The translations under genes were made by a program, and so were the position numbers. From assembly GCA_965248805.1 (NCBI GenBank), contig CBDFKJ010000005.1, positions 1 to 64,000 on the forward strand: a stretch of 64,000 nucleotides of DNA, written 5' to 3'. Numbering within the stretch: position 1 is the stretch's first letter; each line of letters starts with the position of its first letter. Origin of the DNA: CBDFKJ01 sp965248805. Lineage in GTDB: Bacteria > Pseudomonadota > Alphaproteobacteria > UBA6615. Below are positions 1 to 7,983 of this stretch, piece by piece. The notes under the pieces are model-generated. The model saw only the letters and a list, made by a program, of their open reading frames with translations, was not told the DNA's origin and made no database searches.

Positions 1-2
1 GG

Positions 3-218
3 GTCGGCGACGCGGAGGATGACGACGACAACCAGTTGCTGATCCTCGACGTCAAGCACCTGACCGAACGCTACGTGCGCTGCGTGGTCAGCCGCGGGAC
101 CGCCGACGCGGTGATCGACGGTATGATCGCGATCCGGTACGGGCCGCGCAAGAAGCCGACGACGCAGGGATCGACGGTCTCTGCGTCCAAGGCGGTCGAC
201 GGTCCGGCCGAGGCCTAA
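3..218 (+). CDS. phage structural protein, C-terminal part
   Basis: The open frame enters from the left edge and ends at a TAA-class stop at 216-218, so only the last 71 residues are visible. The stretch DDDDNQLLILDV followed by an aromatic/arginine-rich segment and a VIDGMIAIRYG segment resembles small phage coat or decoration proteins encoded next to the major capsid gene. That placement fits the lysis and head-tail connector genes that follow. I infer a virion role from context only. No catalytic motif is present, and the exact family is uncertain. Confidence 0.5.
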   Translation, partial: VGDAEDDDDNQLLILDVKHLTERYVRCVVSRGTADAVIDGMIAIRYGPRKKPTTQGSTVSASKAVDGPAEA

Positions 219-224
219 GCGCTC

Positions 225-452
225 ATGGACGACCGGGTCATCGCGCGGCTCGCCGACCGCCTGGAGCGCGTCGCGGATCGCCAGCATGAGCATGAGCGGC
301 AGTGCGCCGAACGGAACGAACGCGACGCCGGACGGTTCGGGCGTCTTGAGACAGCCGTCTCGCGCAACACCAAGCTGCTGTGGGCCATCGTGCTCGGCAT
401 CGTCGGCCTGGCCCTTCAGGCCGCATGGCGCGGTTGGCCGGCGCCATCGTGA
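225..452 (+). CDS. small single-TM phage protein, holin/XhlA-like
   Basis: A 75-residue protein with a charged, heptad-like N-terminal helix rich in Arg, Glu and His (residues 1-45) and one hydrophobic C-terminal segment, LLWAIVLGIVGLAL, close to the end. This architecture is common in small phage membrane proteins that assist lysis (hemolysin XhlA or DUF2730-like). It sits just before an endolysin and a three-helix holin and overlaps the endolysin start by 4 nt (GTGA). A lysis-accessory role is inferred from position and topology; no specific family is proven. Confidence 0.55.
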   Translation: MDDRVIARLADRLERVADRQHEHERQCAERNERDAGRFGRLETAVSRNTKLLWAIVLGIVGLALQAAWRGWPAPS

Positions 453-853
453 CCTACCGGTTCTCCGACACATCCGGCGCCAGGCTCGCGGCGTGTGACG
501 CGCGCCTTCAGGATCTGTTCGGAGAGGTCATCGGGCACGTCGACTGCACGATCATAGAGGGCCACCGCGATGAGGCCCGGCAGAACGAGATGTTCCGCAC
601 GGGCAAGAGCCAACTCCGTTGGCCGCAAGGCAAGCACAACGTACTGCCGTCGCTGGCCGTCGATGCCGCGCCCTATCCGATCGACTGGGGCGACCGCGAA
701 CGGGCGACGCTGTTTGCCGGCCTGGTCCTGGGTCTCGCGCACGCGCGCGGACTGCGTCTGCGTTGGGGCGGCGACTGGGACGGCGACTGGCAGGTGAAGG
801 ACAACCACTTCGACGATCTCTGGCACTTCGAGTTGATGGAGGAAGACGCATGA
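449..853 (+). CDS. M15-family peptidoglycan peptidase (phage endolysin)
   Basis: 134 residues from a GTG start at 449 that overlaps the previous stop. An upstream start at 380 would bury the gene in its neighbour, so I prefer 449. The zinc ligands of M15 peptidases are visible: His63 in GKHN, Asp72 in AVDAAPYP, and His126 in DLWHFEL. These enzymes cleave peptide cross-links of peptidoglycan. It lies between a small membrane protein and a GTA-type holin, all overlapping by 4 nt, forming a compact lysis cassette. The length is normal for single-domain phage VanY-like endolysins. Confidence 0.85.
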   Translation: MTYRFSDTSGARLAACDARLQDLFGEVIGHVDCTIIEGHRDEARQNEMFRTGKSQLRWPQGKHNVLPSLAVDAAPYPIDWGDRERATLFAGLVLGLAHARGLRLRWGGDWDGDWQVKDNHFDDLWHFELMEEDA

Positions 854-1401
854 TCGGAGCATTGCTCGGGCTGGCGCAGTTCGCGCCGGCAATCATCAGT
901 CTGTTCGACAGCGACGATAAGTCGACGGCGGCCAAGGCGGCCAAGGCGGTTTCCGAGACCGCGCGCGCGATCACCGGTTCAGGATCGGATGACGATGCGC
1001 TCGCCGCTCTCAAGACCGATCCCGAGAAGATGCTGGCCTACCAGGCCGCCATCAACGCGCATGCAGCCACCATGTATGCGAGCGAGACCAAACGGCTGAT
1101 CGCGATCAATGAGACAATCCGCCGCGAGGCCGCGAGCAGCGATCGCTACGTGCGGCGCTGGCGGCCGACCATGGGCTACGCTGTCACGTTCTCCTGGATG
1201 TTCACGGTGTTGGCCATCGTCTATGCGATCATCGCGACACCGGAACAGGCGCCGGCCGTGATCGCATCGGTGGGGTCGCTAAGCTCGATCTGGACGGTGG
1301 CGCTCGCGGTGCTCGGGCTCTCCGTTCACAAGCGCAGCCAGGACAAGCAGCCGCCGCGGACCGGCGCACTCTCGACGCTCGTCAAACGACTGACCCAATG
1401 A
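850..1401 (+). CDS. three-TM holin, GTA_holin_3TM family
   Basis: 183 residues starting at ATG 850, overlapping the endolysin stop (ATGA). It has an N-terminal hydrophobic segment (residues about 2-18), a charged middle, then two strong membrane helices beginning in the conserved RRWRPTMGYAVTFSW segment (about residues 113-170). This matches the holin family first named from gene-transfer-agent release. It would permeabilise the inner membrane so the M15 endolysin can reach the wall. It is the third and last gene of the lysis cassette. Confidence 0.82.
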   Translation: MIGALLGLAQFAPAIISLFDSDDKSTAAKAAKAVSETARAITGSGSDDDALAALKTDPEKMLAYQAAINAHAATMYASETKRLIAINETIRREAASSDRYVRRWRPTMGYAVTFSWMFTVLAIVYAIIATPEQAPAVIASVGSLSSIWTVALAVLGLSVHKRSQDKQPPRTGALSTLVKRLTQ

Positions 1402-1413
1402 GGTGACCAAATC

Positions 1414-1632
1414 ATGCGCATCAGAATGTTGACGACAATTGCCGGCCCGACGCTCGCCGCGTCCGCCGGTCAAGAAATCGAAGTCGACGCCGAGACCGCG
1501 ACCGCACTGCTCGACGGTGGCTTCGCCGAAGCTCTGAAGGCCGAGGCCGAGACCGCGGCGGTCGAGGCGCCGGAGAAGACGACCGCGCCAGCGCCGAAGC
1601 GCCGCGCCGCGCGCAAGCCACGGGCGAAGTAG
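1414..1632 (+). CDS. small phage protein with basic tail
   Basis: 72 residues, ATG at 1414. The first 45 residues look like a small beta/alpha domain (QEIEVDAETATALLDGGFAEAL), followed by an Ala/Pro/Lys/Arg-rich disordered tail ending KRRAARKPRAK. Genes of this size and composition are often found directly before the gp6/gp8-type head-tail connector gene in tailed phages, as here. Function is unknown. The basic tail could contact DNA or the connector, but that is a guess. Confidence 0.6.
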   Translation: MRIRMLTTIAGPTLAASAGQEIEVDAETATALLDGGFAEALKAEAETAAVEAPEKTTAPAPKRRAARKPRAK

Positions 1633-1641
1633 TCCTTTGTG

Positions 1642-2229
1642 ATGCAGATCCGCTACGCGCTGACGGAGGTGACGGCGCCGGCCGATGAGCCGCTGACGGG
1701 CGACGAAGCGAAGCTCCATCTCCGCGTCGAGGACGACGAACATGACGAACTGATCGCTCTCCAGATCGCGGCGGCGCGGCGCGAGGCCGAGACGTTCATG
1801 GGGCGCTCGCTCATCACACAGACCTGGGACATGGATCTCGACCGCTTCCCGGCCTGGGCAATCGAGGTGCCCCGTCCGAGGCTTCAGTCGGTCGAAAGCA
1901 TCAAGCACGTCGACACCAGCGGCGTTCTACGGACACTCGATGCCAGCGGGTACCGTGTCGACACCAAACGGGAGCCGGGGAGAATCACGCCGGCCTATGG
2001 CGAGACCTGGCCGGCCGCACGCGCCGTGATGAACGCGGTCACGGTGCGGTTCAAGGCCGGCTACGGCGATGAAGCGGAGATGGTGCCCGCGGACATCCGC
2101 CAGGCGCTGTTGCTCATCGTCGGCCGCTTCTACGCGCACCGTGAGGACGTCCGCGACGGCATGCCGGCGACCGAACTGCCGCTAGGCGCGCAGCACCTGC
2201 TCAGGCCCTACATGGTCCCTCGGGTCTGA
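1642..2229 (+). CDS. head-tail connector protein, phiE125 gp8 / gp6-like
   Basis: 195 residues from ATG 1642 (a GTG lies immediately before it). The N-terminal region contains the motif typical of these adaptors: PLTGDEAKLHLRVEDDEHDE followed by an amphipathic helix AARREAETFMGRSLITQTWD. The C-terminal region VPADIRQALLLIVGRFYAHRE is the second helical signature. These proteins form the ring below the portal that seals the packaged head. Position before the head-closure and HK97 gp10-like genes agrees. Confidence 0.85.
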   Translation: MQIRYALTEVTAPADEPLTGDEAKLHLRVEDDEHDELIALQIAAARREAETFMGRSLITQTWDMDLDRFPAWAIEVPRPRLQSVESIKHVDTSGVLRTLDASGYRVDTKREPGRITPAYGETWPAARAVMNAVTVRFKAGYGDEAEMVPADIRQALLLIVGRFYAHREDVRDGMPATELPLGAQHLLRPYMVPRV

Positions 2230-2259
2230 GTACTTGGGCGCTTAAGAACGGTATGCATC

Positions 2260-2604
2260 ATGCTCGCTGGCAAGCTCGACCGCCGGATCACGATCCAGCG
2301 CAAGACGGAGACGCGTAACACGCTCAATGAACCCGTCGAGGACTGGAACGACCTGGCGACGGTGTGGGCGCAGAAGCTCGGCCAGACCGGCCAGGAGTTC
2401 TTCGCCAACGATCAGGTGCTGTCGGAATACAGGGTCATCTTTCGTATCCGCTGGCGACGCGATCTCAAGGACACCGACCGCGTGATGTTCGAGGGTCGCG
2501 CCCACGACATCCATTCGATTGGCGAACTCGGCCGCCGCGTCGGGCTCGAACTGCAGACCGTCAAGCGTGTCGGGCTCGAACCGCAGACTGTCACGCAGGA
2601 TTAG
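2260..2604 (+). CDS. phage head closure / head-tail adaptor protein
   Basis: 114 residues. The start MLAGKLDRRITIQRKTE and the middle segment WAQKLGQTGQEFFA are characteristic of SPP1 gp16-like head-tail adaptors, small beta-barrel stoppers that close the capsid and receive the tail. Oddity: the last 22 residues contain a short tandem duplication, RVGLELQTVK then RVGLEPQTVT, from a 30-nt period repeat at 2539-2595. The next gene begins directly after the stop. Confidence 0.82.
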   Translation: MLAGKLDRRITIQRKTETRNTLNEPVEDWNDLATVWAQKLGQTGQEFFANDQVLSEYRVIFRIRWRRDLKDTDRVMFEGRAHDIHSIGELGRRVGLELQTVKRVGLEPQTVTQD

Positions 2605-3078
2605 ATGCCGCTCAAGGCATATGGATCGGCGCGGCTGGTCGGCGCCGAGGCGATGGTGCGCGTCCTGCGCGGCATGCCGAAGGAAGTCAGCGACAAAGTT
2701 GTAGCGTCCGCCGTTCGCGCCGGCGCGGCCGTCGTGCGCAAGGAGGCGATCGCGCGGGCGCCCGTGCGCTCGGGCGGCAGGCCCAAACCCGGCAACCTGA
2801 AGAAATCCATTCGTGCCCTGCGCACGCGCAAGACCGAACACGACGTGACCTATCTGATGGGGCCGACCGGGCGGGGGTTTTACGGCCTGTTTCTGGAGTT
2901 CGGAACGTCGCGGCAGGCAAAACGGCCGTGGCTGCGTCCGGCTTTCGAGGCGACGGCGGACAAGGCGCTCGCCACGATCGGAAAGACGCTCGGCACAAAG
3001 ATCGAACAGGCGGCGAAGAAGCTCGCCGGGCGGTTCCGCGACTCCGGGCTGGGGCGAAAACGTGGGAGGCGGCGATGA
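2605..3078 (+). CDS. HK97 gp10-like tail completion protein
   Basis: 157 residues, ATG immediately after the preceding TAG. It has the family pattern: basic N-terminal half with KEAIARAPVRSG, then LKKSIRA, a central GRGFYGLFLEFGTSRQ, and PWLRPAFEATADKALATIG. HK97 gp10-type proteins act at the neck or tail terminus during tail joining. The C-terminus is unusually basic (GLGRKRGRRR). Gene order (connector, stopper, gp10, then tail terminator) is standard except for the DUF2513 gene inserted next. Confidence 0.87.
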   Translation: MPLKAYGSARLVGAEAMVRVLRGMPKEVSDKVVASAVRAGAAVVRKEAIARAPVRSGGRPKPGNLKKSIRALRTRKTEHDVTYLMGPTGRGFYGLFLEFGTSRQAKRPWLRPAFEATADKALATIGKTLGTKIEQAAKKLAGRFRDSGLGRKRGRRR

Positions 3079-3088
3079 GGGCTTGGCC

Positions 3089-3385
3089 ATGAAACGCGAC
3101 GCAGACCTTATCCGGTCGCTATTGCTCGCCATCGAAAAGCGGGATGAGGCGTTGTTGACCTCCGAAATGGTTCTCGATGATCGCGACTCCGCTGAGATTG
3201 CCCACCATGCCGAACTGCTGTCGGACGCCGGTCTCATTGTCGGAGAGGACGCGTCGACGATGGGGTGTCCAAGCTTTCATATCCGGCGCATCACGTTCTT
3301 CGGGTACGAGTTTCTCGACGCGATCCGATCGCCGTCGGTGTGGCGAAAAACACGCGACAGGGAAAACACGCGACAGGATCGATAG
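3089..3385 (+). CDS. DUF2513-family protein within tail operon
   Basis: 98 residues from ATG 3089. The start MKRDADLIRSLLLAIEK, the middle HHAELLSDAGLI and the ending ITFFGYEFLDAIRS match the DUF2513 family, small winged-helix-like proteins of unknown function scattered in bacteria and mobile elements. It interrupts the otherwise normal tail-completion gene order between HK97 gp10-like and DUF3168-like genes, which suggests an accessory (moron) gene rather than a virion part. The C-terminus has a short duplicated KTRDRENTRQDR-like motif. Confidence 0.75.
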   Translation: MKRDADLIRSLLLAIEKRDEALLTSEMVLDDRDSAEIAHHAELLSDAGLIVGEDASTMGCPSFHIRRITFFGYEFLDAIRSPSVWRKTRDRENTRQDR

Positions 3386-3465
3386 GGCCGGTGGCGGTTT
3401 CGTGTTTGCCGTAATCAAGGATGTCGCGGTGTCGATCCTGCGCCAAAATCTCGGTCTCTAAGACA

Positions 3466-3873
3466 GTGGCCGTCGAAGAAGAACTCATCACGCGGCTGCT
3501 CGGCTTCGCCGGCCTGGCCGCATTCACCGGCCAGCGCGTCTACTTTATCGCTCGCCCGCAAGGGGACGCGCTGCCTTCAGTCACTCTGCAGTTGGTCGGT
3601 GGGGGCCGGCGCGAAAGCGCGATGGGCGGCGACACCGGCTATGTGCGCCACTTGTGGCGGACGAGCGCCTGGGCCGCGTCCTACCTTGAAGCGCGCGATG
3701 TCTCGGAACAGGTCCGCCTCGCACTCCAGCGATGGCCCGTGAAAGACCCGGCCTATAGCGGCGTGATCGAAGACATCTACGCCGGCGACGAAGAAGACGG
3801 CTACGACCCGGAGACCGAGGCCCATATGCGCGCGCGCGTTTTCGAGATCGTTCACCGGGAGCAACCGACATGA
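3466..3873 (+). CDS. DUF3168 tail terminator / tail completion protein
   Basis: About 135 residues from GTG 3466. The frame is open from ATG 3421, but the upstream 15 residues are Cys/Arg-rich and unlike the family, so I favour GTG. Family features: EELITRLLGFAGLAAFTGQR at the start, VTLQLVGGGR, and a C-terminal strand with MRARVFEIVH. DUF3168 proteins cap the tail tube and attach it to the head. The stop overlaps the next start by 4 nt. Confidence 0.8.
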   Translation: MAVEEELITRLLGFAGLAAFTGQRVYFIARPQGDALPSVTLQLVGGGRRESAMGGDTGYVRHLWRTSAWAASYLEARDVSEQVRLALQRWPVKDPAYSGVIEDIYAGDEEDGYDPETEAHMRARVFEIVHREQPT

Positions 3874-4565
3874 GCATTGCGCGCGACCACAAGGTCTGGC
3901 TCGGCGGCCACGACTTCAGCGGCGTCATGAACGCACTCGGCCTGGAGCTGACGCTTGAAGCGCACGACGCGACCACGTTCGACGACGGCACGCGGCGGTC
4001 GGTGACCGGCCTGCGCACCGTCCGCGCCGAGCACCAAGGCTACTTCGATGCCGAGACCGTCGACGCGCGCTTGTTCGATGCCGTGGATCTCGACGGTGAG
4101 GTCATGACGATGGCGGTGGCCGGCGCGGGTGAGGGGACGCTCGCCTACAGTTTCCCGGCGGCGATCGCCCAGTACAGCCCCGGCGCCACGGTGGGCGAGC
4201 AATTGGCGTTCTCGGTCTCGGCCGAGGCGTCGGGCGACGATGCCGACGTGCTGCGCGGGACCATCCTGCACAACGCGACCCGGACAGCGTCGGGCACGAG
4301 GCCCGCGCGCAATCTCGGCGCCGTGCCGGCCGGCCGTAGTCTCTATGCGGCGTTGCATGTGCTTGAGGCGTCCGGCGGCGATACCGCGATCGACGTGAGC
4401 ATTGTGTCGGGCGCGACCACGCTCGCATTCGACAGCGCGCCGGTCATCGGCAGCCAATGGAAGATGCTGGCCGGCCCGCTGACCGGTTCGAGCTACCGCG
4501 CTGAGTGGACCATCGCCGGCACCGCGCCGCGGTTCCGCTTCGCCGTCATCGCCGGCGTCGTCTGA
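3870..4565 (+). CDS. phage tail tube-like protein (first copy)
   Basis: 231 residues. The N-terminal third (HKVWLGGHDFSGVMNALGLE, then HDATTFDDGTRRSVTGLRTV) shows the tail-tube fold signature of a strand, a distorting loop and a D/T-rich loop. The rest is beta-rich with a probable C-terminal Ig-like extension (residues about 115-231). It overlaps the DUF3168 gene by 4 nt. A second, shorter tube-like gene follows after 22 nt, so this one may be a decorated tube or tube-initiator subunit; that division of labour is inferred. Confidence 0.72.
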   Translation: MSIARDHKVWLGGHDFSGVMNALGLELTLEAHDATTFDDGTRRSVTGLRTVRAEHQGYFDAETVDARLFDAVDLDGEVMTMAVAGAGEGTLAYSFPAAIAQYSPGATVGEQLAFSVSAEASGDDADVLRGTILHNATRTASGTRPARNLGAVPAGRSLYAALHVLEASGGDTAIDVSIVSGATTLAFDSAPVIGSQWKMLAGPLTGSSYRAEWTIAGTAPRFRFAVIAGVV

Positions 4566-4587
4566 CGTTTAACACAAGGAGAACTTC

Positions 4588-4992
4588 ATGATCCTCAAGA
4601 ACGCCTTCGTCTCCATCAACGGCGTGGATCTGTCCGATCACATCCAGGAGGTCAACCTGGAGATCGGTCGCGAGAGCCACGACGACACGACGATGGGCGA
4701 CGACACCAGGTCGATGACACTCGGGCTCAAGACCTGGTCGCTTGCGCTGACGTTCAAACAGAACTTCGCCGCCGACAAGGTCGATGCGACACTGTTCGCC
4801 GTCTACAACGCCGGCGATGCGGTGCCGATCATCGTCCGTGTCGACAAGGGCGCGAAAGCGGCCGGCAATCCCGAGTTCACCGGAGATGCGGTGATCGAAA
4901 GCTATACGCCTCTCGGCCAGTCGGTCGGCGACTTCGCGACAGCGCCGGTGCAGTTCGCGGCCGCCGGAGATCTCACCCGCGCGGTCGCGTGA
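4588..4992 (+). CDS. phage major tail tube protein (second copy)
   Basis: 134 residues, ATG 4588 with a clear AAGGAG 8 nt upstream. The pattern VSINGVDLSDHIQEVNLEIG, then HDDTTMGDDTRSMTLGLKTW, and AVIESYTPLGQSVGDFATAPV is typical of small siphophage tail tube proteins that stack as hexamers. It shares the D-D-T-T-x-D-D-T motif with the longer upstream protein, so the two are paralogous. It precedes the tail assembly chaperone gene, as expected for the major tail protein. Confidence 0.82.
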   Translation: MILKNAFVSINGVDLSDHIQEVNLEIGRESHDDTTMGDDTRSMTLGLKTWSLALTFKQNFAADKVDATLFAVYNAGDAVPIIVRVDKGAKAAGNPEFTGDAVIESYTPLGQSVGDFATAPVQFAAAGDLTRAVA

Positions 4993-5003
4993 CGGAGGCC
5001 GGC

Positions 5004-5384
5004 ATGGCTGAAACCAAAACCCCAAAGACCCTCGACGCGGCGGCGATCCTCGGCGCGGCGAAGTCACCGCCGCAGGCCGTCCATGTTCCGTCGCTCGGCG
5101 GCATCGTCCACGTCCGCGAGATGACGGTGGGCGAGCGCGACGAGTACGAGATGCAGCTGGCGGGCACCCGTACGGACGAAGCCAGCGCCAAGCGCCGCAT
5201 CGTGCGGTCGTCACTGCTGGTGCGCGCGCTCTGCGATGCCGACGGCAAGCGGCTGTTCATCGACGACCAGGCCGAGGAGCTCGCCGGCACCCTCGGCGCC
5301 CGTGCAGCGGACCGGTTGTTTTCCGTAGCGCGGCGTCTCAACGGGATCGGTGCCGACGCCGTCGAGGAACTTGAGGGAAACTGA
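5004..5384 (+). CDS. tail assembly chaperone, short form (gpG-like)
   Basis: 126 residues from ATG 5004; a GTG at 4989 is also possible. It contains the chaperone pattern VHVPSLGGIVHVREMTVGER followed by RRIVRSSLLVRALCDADGKR and a terminal EELEGN just before TGA. These proteins coat the tape measure before tube polymerisation. The last codons form a GGGAAAC slippery heptamer followed by a GC hairpin, and an open frame for the long form lies in the -1 frame, so this is the short product of a G/GT pair. Confidence 0.82.
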   Translation: MAETKTPKTLDAAAILGAAKSPPQAVHVPSLGGIVHVREMTVGERDEYEMQLAGTRTDEASAKRRIVRSSLLVRALCDADGKRLFIDDQAEELAGTLGARAADRLFSVARRLNGIGADAVEELEGN

Positions 5385-5403
5385 CGCGGCGGCCGAGCCG
5401 CCG
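5375..5403 (+). promoter_or_regulatory. -1 programmed ribosomal frameshift signal
   Basis: GGGAAAC occupies 5375-5381 in the correct phase (G GGA AAC) right before the zero-frame TGA at 5382-5384. After a 5-nt spacer, a perfect 7-bp all-GC stem follows (5387-5393 with 5397-5403, loop CGA). A -1 shift enters the frame read from CTG 5381 to the stop at 5593. Lambda uses the closely related GGGAAAG at the same gene boundary. Confidence 0.88.
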
Positions 5404-5593
5404 GTTCCTGTTCTCTCTGGCTCGCGAGCTCGGCAAGACCGTGCACGAACTCGAAACCGGGATGGGCGCGCGCGAACTCGCCGAGTGGGTCGCGGTGCTG
5501 CGCATCGAACGGCGCGAGGCCGATGAAGCCCAGCGCCGCCGGAGCCTCGAAGACGGCGTGCGCAGCAATCTGAGCAGAAAGCGGAGGCGCTAA
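5381..5593 (+). CDS. tail assembly chaperone, frameshift extension (gpT-like)
   Basis: Seventy codons in the -1 frame, reading LTRRPSRRFLFSLARELGKT and then HELETGMGARELAEWVAVLR before a basic, helical C-terminus. There is no good start codon or RBS of its own. The LARELGKTVHEL and ARELAEW motifs are hallmarks of the T moiety of lambda-type G-GT chaperones. It is therefore expected only as a C-terminal extension of the 5004 gene. The stop lies 2 nt before the tape-measure start. Confidence 0.83.
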   Translation: MTRRPSRRFLFSLARELGKTVHELETGMGARELAEWVAVLRIERREADEAQRRRSLEDGVRSNLSRKRRR

Positions 5594-5595
5594 AC

Positions 5596-7983
5596 ATGGC
5601 ACAGACCGTCGCCGCGCTGGTAACGGAACTGTCCGCGAACCACGCGGAGTTCCGGCGCGACATGGGCAAGGCCGCCGATGCCGTCAACTCCTCGCGGGCG
5701 CGCATCAACCGCGAACTGGGCAAGATCGACAAGGGCTTCGGGCGGCTGCGGAAGTCGGTCGGCCGGTCGATCAAATCGGCGCTCGGCTTCCGTTCGATCG
5801 TCGCCGCGGCGGCCGGGTCGGCCGGCTTGGGACTGTTGATCAAGAGTTCCCTGGATGCCGCCGACGCCATCGCCAAGATCGCCGACAAGGCGGGCGTCGC
5901 GACCGACTTCCTGCAGGAACTCCGCTTTGCCGGCTCGCAAACGGGTGTCGCCGGGCGCGATATCGACGATGCGTTCACGCGGCTGAACCGCCGGCTTGGT
6001 CTGTTCGTCACCAACGGCGGCGGCCCGGCGGCGGTCGGTTTCAAGGAACTCGGCATCAGCGCGCGCGACGCCGCCGGCGCCGTCCGCTCGACCGAGTCCG
6101 TGTTCGACGAGATCGTGGCCAAGCTGGAGACCTACGAGAACACGGCGCAGCAGGCCGCGATCGCCTCTGCGTTCTTCGGCGAGGACGCCGGACCGCGGCT
6201 GGTCAACCTGCTGTCGAAGGGCTCCGCCGGCGTTGACGAGCTGCGCCGGAAGGCCCGCGATCTCGGCATCGTGCTCGACGAGCAGCTGTTGCGGAAATCC
6301 GAGCAGGCCAACGACCAGCTCGATGCGCTCGCCAGAACCCTGAAGGCGCAAGTCTTGACGGCCGTGATCGAGAACGCCGACCAGATCAAGGATTTTGCGA
6401 CGGTCCTACAGGACAAACTGCCCGGAGCGCTCAGAACAACGGTAACGCTCGTCAAGGAGCTGGCCGACAATCTTGCCCTCGTCGGCCTCGTCATCGCCGG
6501 CTTTAGCGGCGCGAGTGCGGGTGCCAGGATCGGTGCAACGTTCGGACCCAAGGGCGCGCTCGTCGGCGGTGTGGCCGGCGCGGCGGCGGCCGTCGGCAGC
6601 ACGTTTCTCGCGATGGAGTACCTCAAGAGCCTCACGGACGCGGCCGAAGAAAATATCGACGTAAGGGTCGCCGAGATCCAGGCCAAGATCGCCAAGCTGG
6701 ATAGAGTCTCCGGTGTCGCGAGGGCCAACGCTCAGGGGCAAATCAAGAATCTGAACGCGGAACTGGAAACCCTAAAGGCCGCGAAGAAAGAGCTTTCCGA
6801 GCGTGCAGCTTCGCAGCCTGGAGGCGGCACGCCGACGCTGGCTGCGATCACCGCGACCCCGGCAACGGACCCCGGCGGGAACGTCATCAAGGGCCTGCGG
6901 TTTGAATTGGAGCAGCTCCATCGGACGAGTCAGGAACGCGAGCTGTACAACCGGTTGCGGCAGGCGGGCGTCGCCATCGGTACCGAGGAAGGGAGACAGA
7001 TCAAGGAACTGGTCAGCGACCTCCAGGCGAAAAAGGCCGCCGATCAGCTGGCCGCCGAAGCGACAAGGGATCATCAAGCCGCCATCCAGGAGACCAAGCG
7101 CGAGATCGAATCTCTGGTCGACGCGACACGCACCCCCCTCGAACGTTTCCACAAATCCTTCCTGGATCTCACCAAACTCGCCGGCGAGTCGCCGGACGTG
7201 TGGAAAGCGGCCGGCCGCGCCATGTCTCAGGCAGCGAAAGAGGCGGCCGAATGGGACAAGGAAATCGCGGCCGGCGGCGACGACTTGCAGAAGTTCAACG
7301 CCGAGATCGAGCGCCTCAACGACCTGGTCATGCGCGGCAGGATCAGCTGGGACGATTACCGTCGCAGCCTCCGGCGGGCGCAAGATCACTTCGATGAAGC
7401 CGCCGAACGGTCGCGCGAGCTCAAGCGGCTATCGGAGGAACTCGGCAACACCCTTGGCGGCGCGTTCGAGGACGCGATCCTGTCGGGCCGAAAGCTCGGC
7501 GAGGTGCTGCGGTCTCTGGCCCAAGACATCATGGGCCTGATCATCCGAAGCCAGACCACCGCGCCGTTGTCCGACGGCCTCGGCGACGCTCTGGGAGGCG
7601 TGCTGCGCGCAATTCTTGGTGGTTCGACGCCGGCGCTCCCGGCGGGTTCGCCGACGATACCTGTGAAAATCGAGCGGCTGCCGCCGATCGGCCCGCGAGC
7701 CCGAGGCGGGCCGGTTCAGGCGAACAATCTCTATCTCGTCGGTGAAGAGGGGAAGGAGCTGTTCGAGCCTCGAACGGCGGGCCGGGTCGTCCCGAATTCC
7801 GAGCTCGGCGCCGGCTCGATAGATGTCGATATCAATTTCGTCAATCAGGGTACGCCGAAGCGCGAGGTCGACCGCGATGTGCGCTTCGACGGCGAGCGCT
7901 GGGTGCTCTCCCTGGTCGCCGACGATATCGAGACCGGCGGCAAGGTCGCCAAGGCAATCGACGCCCGCCAGATGGCGTTCTGA
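5596..7983 (+). CDS. phage tail tape measure protein
   Basis: 795 residues, ATG 5596. The N-terminus AALVTELSANHAEFRRDMGKAADAV and the long alpha-helical, coiled-coil content are typical of lambda-family tape measures. There is a conserved block around residues 60-230 (ALGFRSIVAAAAGSAGLGLL; GEDAGPRLVNLL) and a hydrophobic patch near residues 295-335. The C-terminal part has the LGNTLGGAFEDAI and FEPRTAGRVVPN motifs. It fixes tail length and aids DNA ejection; 795 residues imply a tail of medium length. Its stop overlaps the next start. Confidence 0.88.
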   Translation: MAQTVAALVTELSANHAEFRRDMGKAADAVNSSRARINRELGKIDKGFGRLRKSVGRSIKSALGFRSIVAAAAGSAGLGLLIKSSLDAADAIAKIADKAGVATDFLQELRFAGSQTGVAGRDIDDAFTRLNRRLGLFVTNGGGPAAVGFKELGISARDAAGAVRSTESVFDEIVAKLETYENTAQQAAIASAFFGEDAGPRLVNLLSKGSAGVDELRRKARDLGIVLDEQLLRKSEQANDQLDALARTLKAQVLTAVIENADQIKDFATVLQDKLPGALRTTVTLVKELADNLALVGLVIAGFSGASAGARIGATFGPKGALVGGVAGAAAAVGSTFLAMEYLKSLTDAAEENIDVRVAEIQAKIAKLDRVSGVARANAQGQIKNLNAELETLKAAKKELSERAASQPGGGTPTLAAITATPATDPGGNVIKGLRFELEQLHRTSQERELYNRLRQAGVAIGTEEGRQIKELVSDLQAKKAADQLAAEATRDHQAAIQETKREIESLVDATRTPLERFHKSFLDLTKLAGESPDVWKAAGRAMSQAAKEAAEWDKEIAAGGDDLQKFNAEIERLNDLVMRGRISWDDYRRSLRRAQDHFDEAAERSRELKRLSEELGNTLGGAFEDAILSGRKLGEVLRSLAQDIMGLIIRSQTTAPLSDGLGDALGGVLRAILGGSTPALPAGSPTIPVKIERLPPIGPRARGGPVQANNLYLVGEEGKELFEPRTAGRVVPNSELGAGSIDVDINFVNQGTPKREVDRDVRFDGERWVLSLVADDIETGGKVAKAIDARQMAF

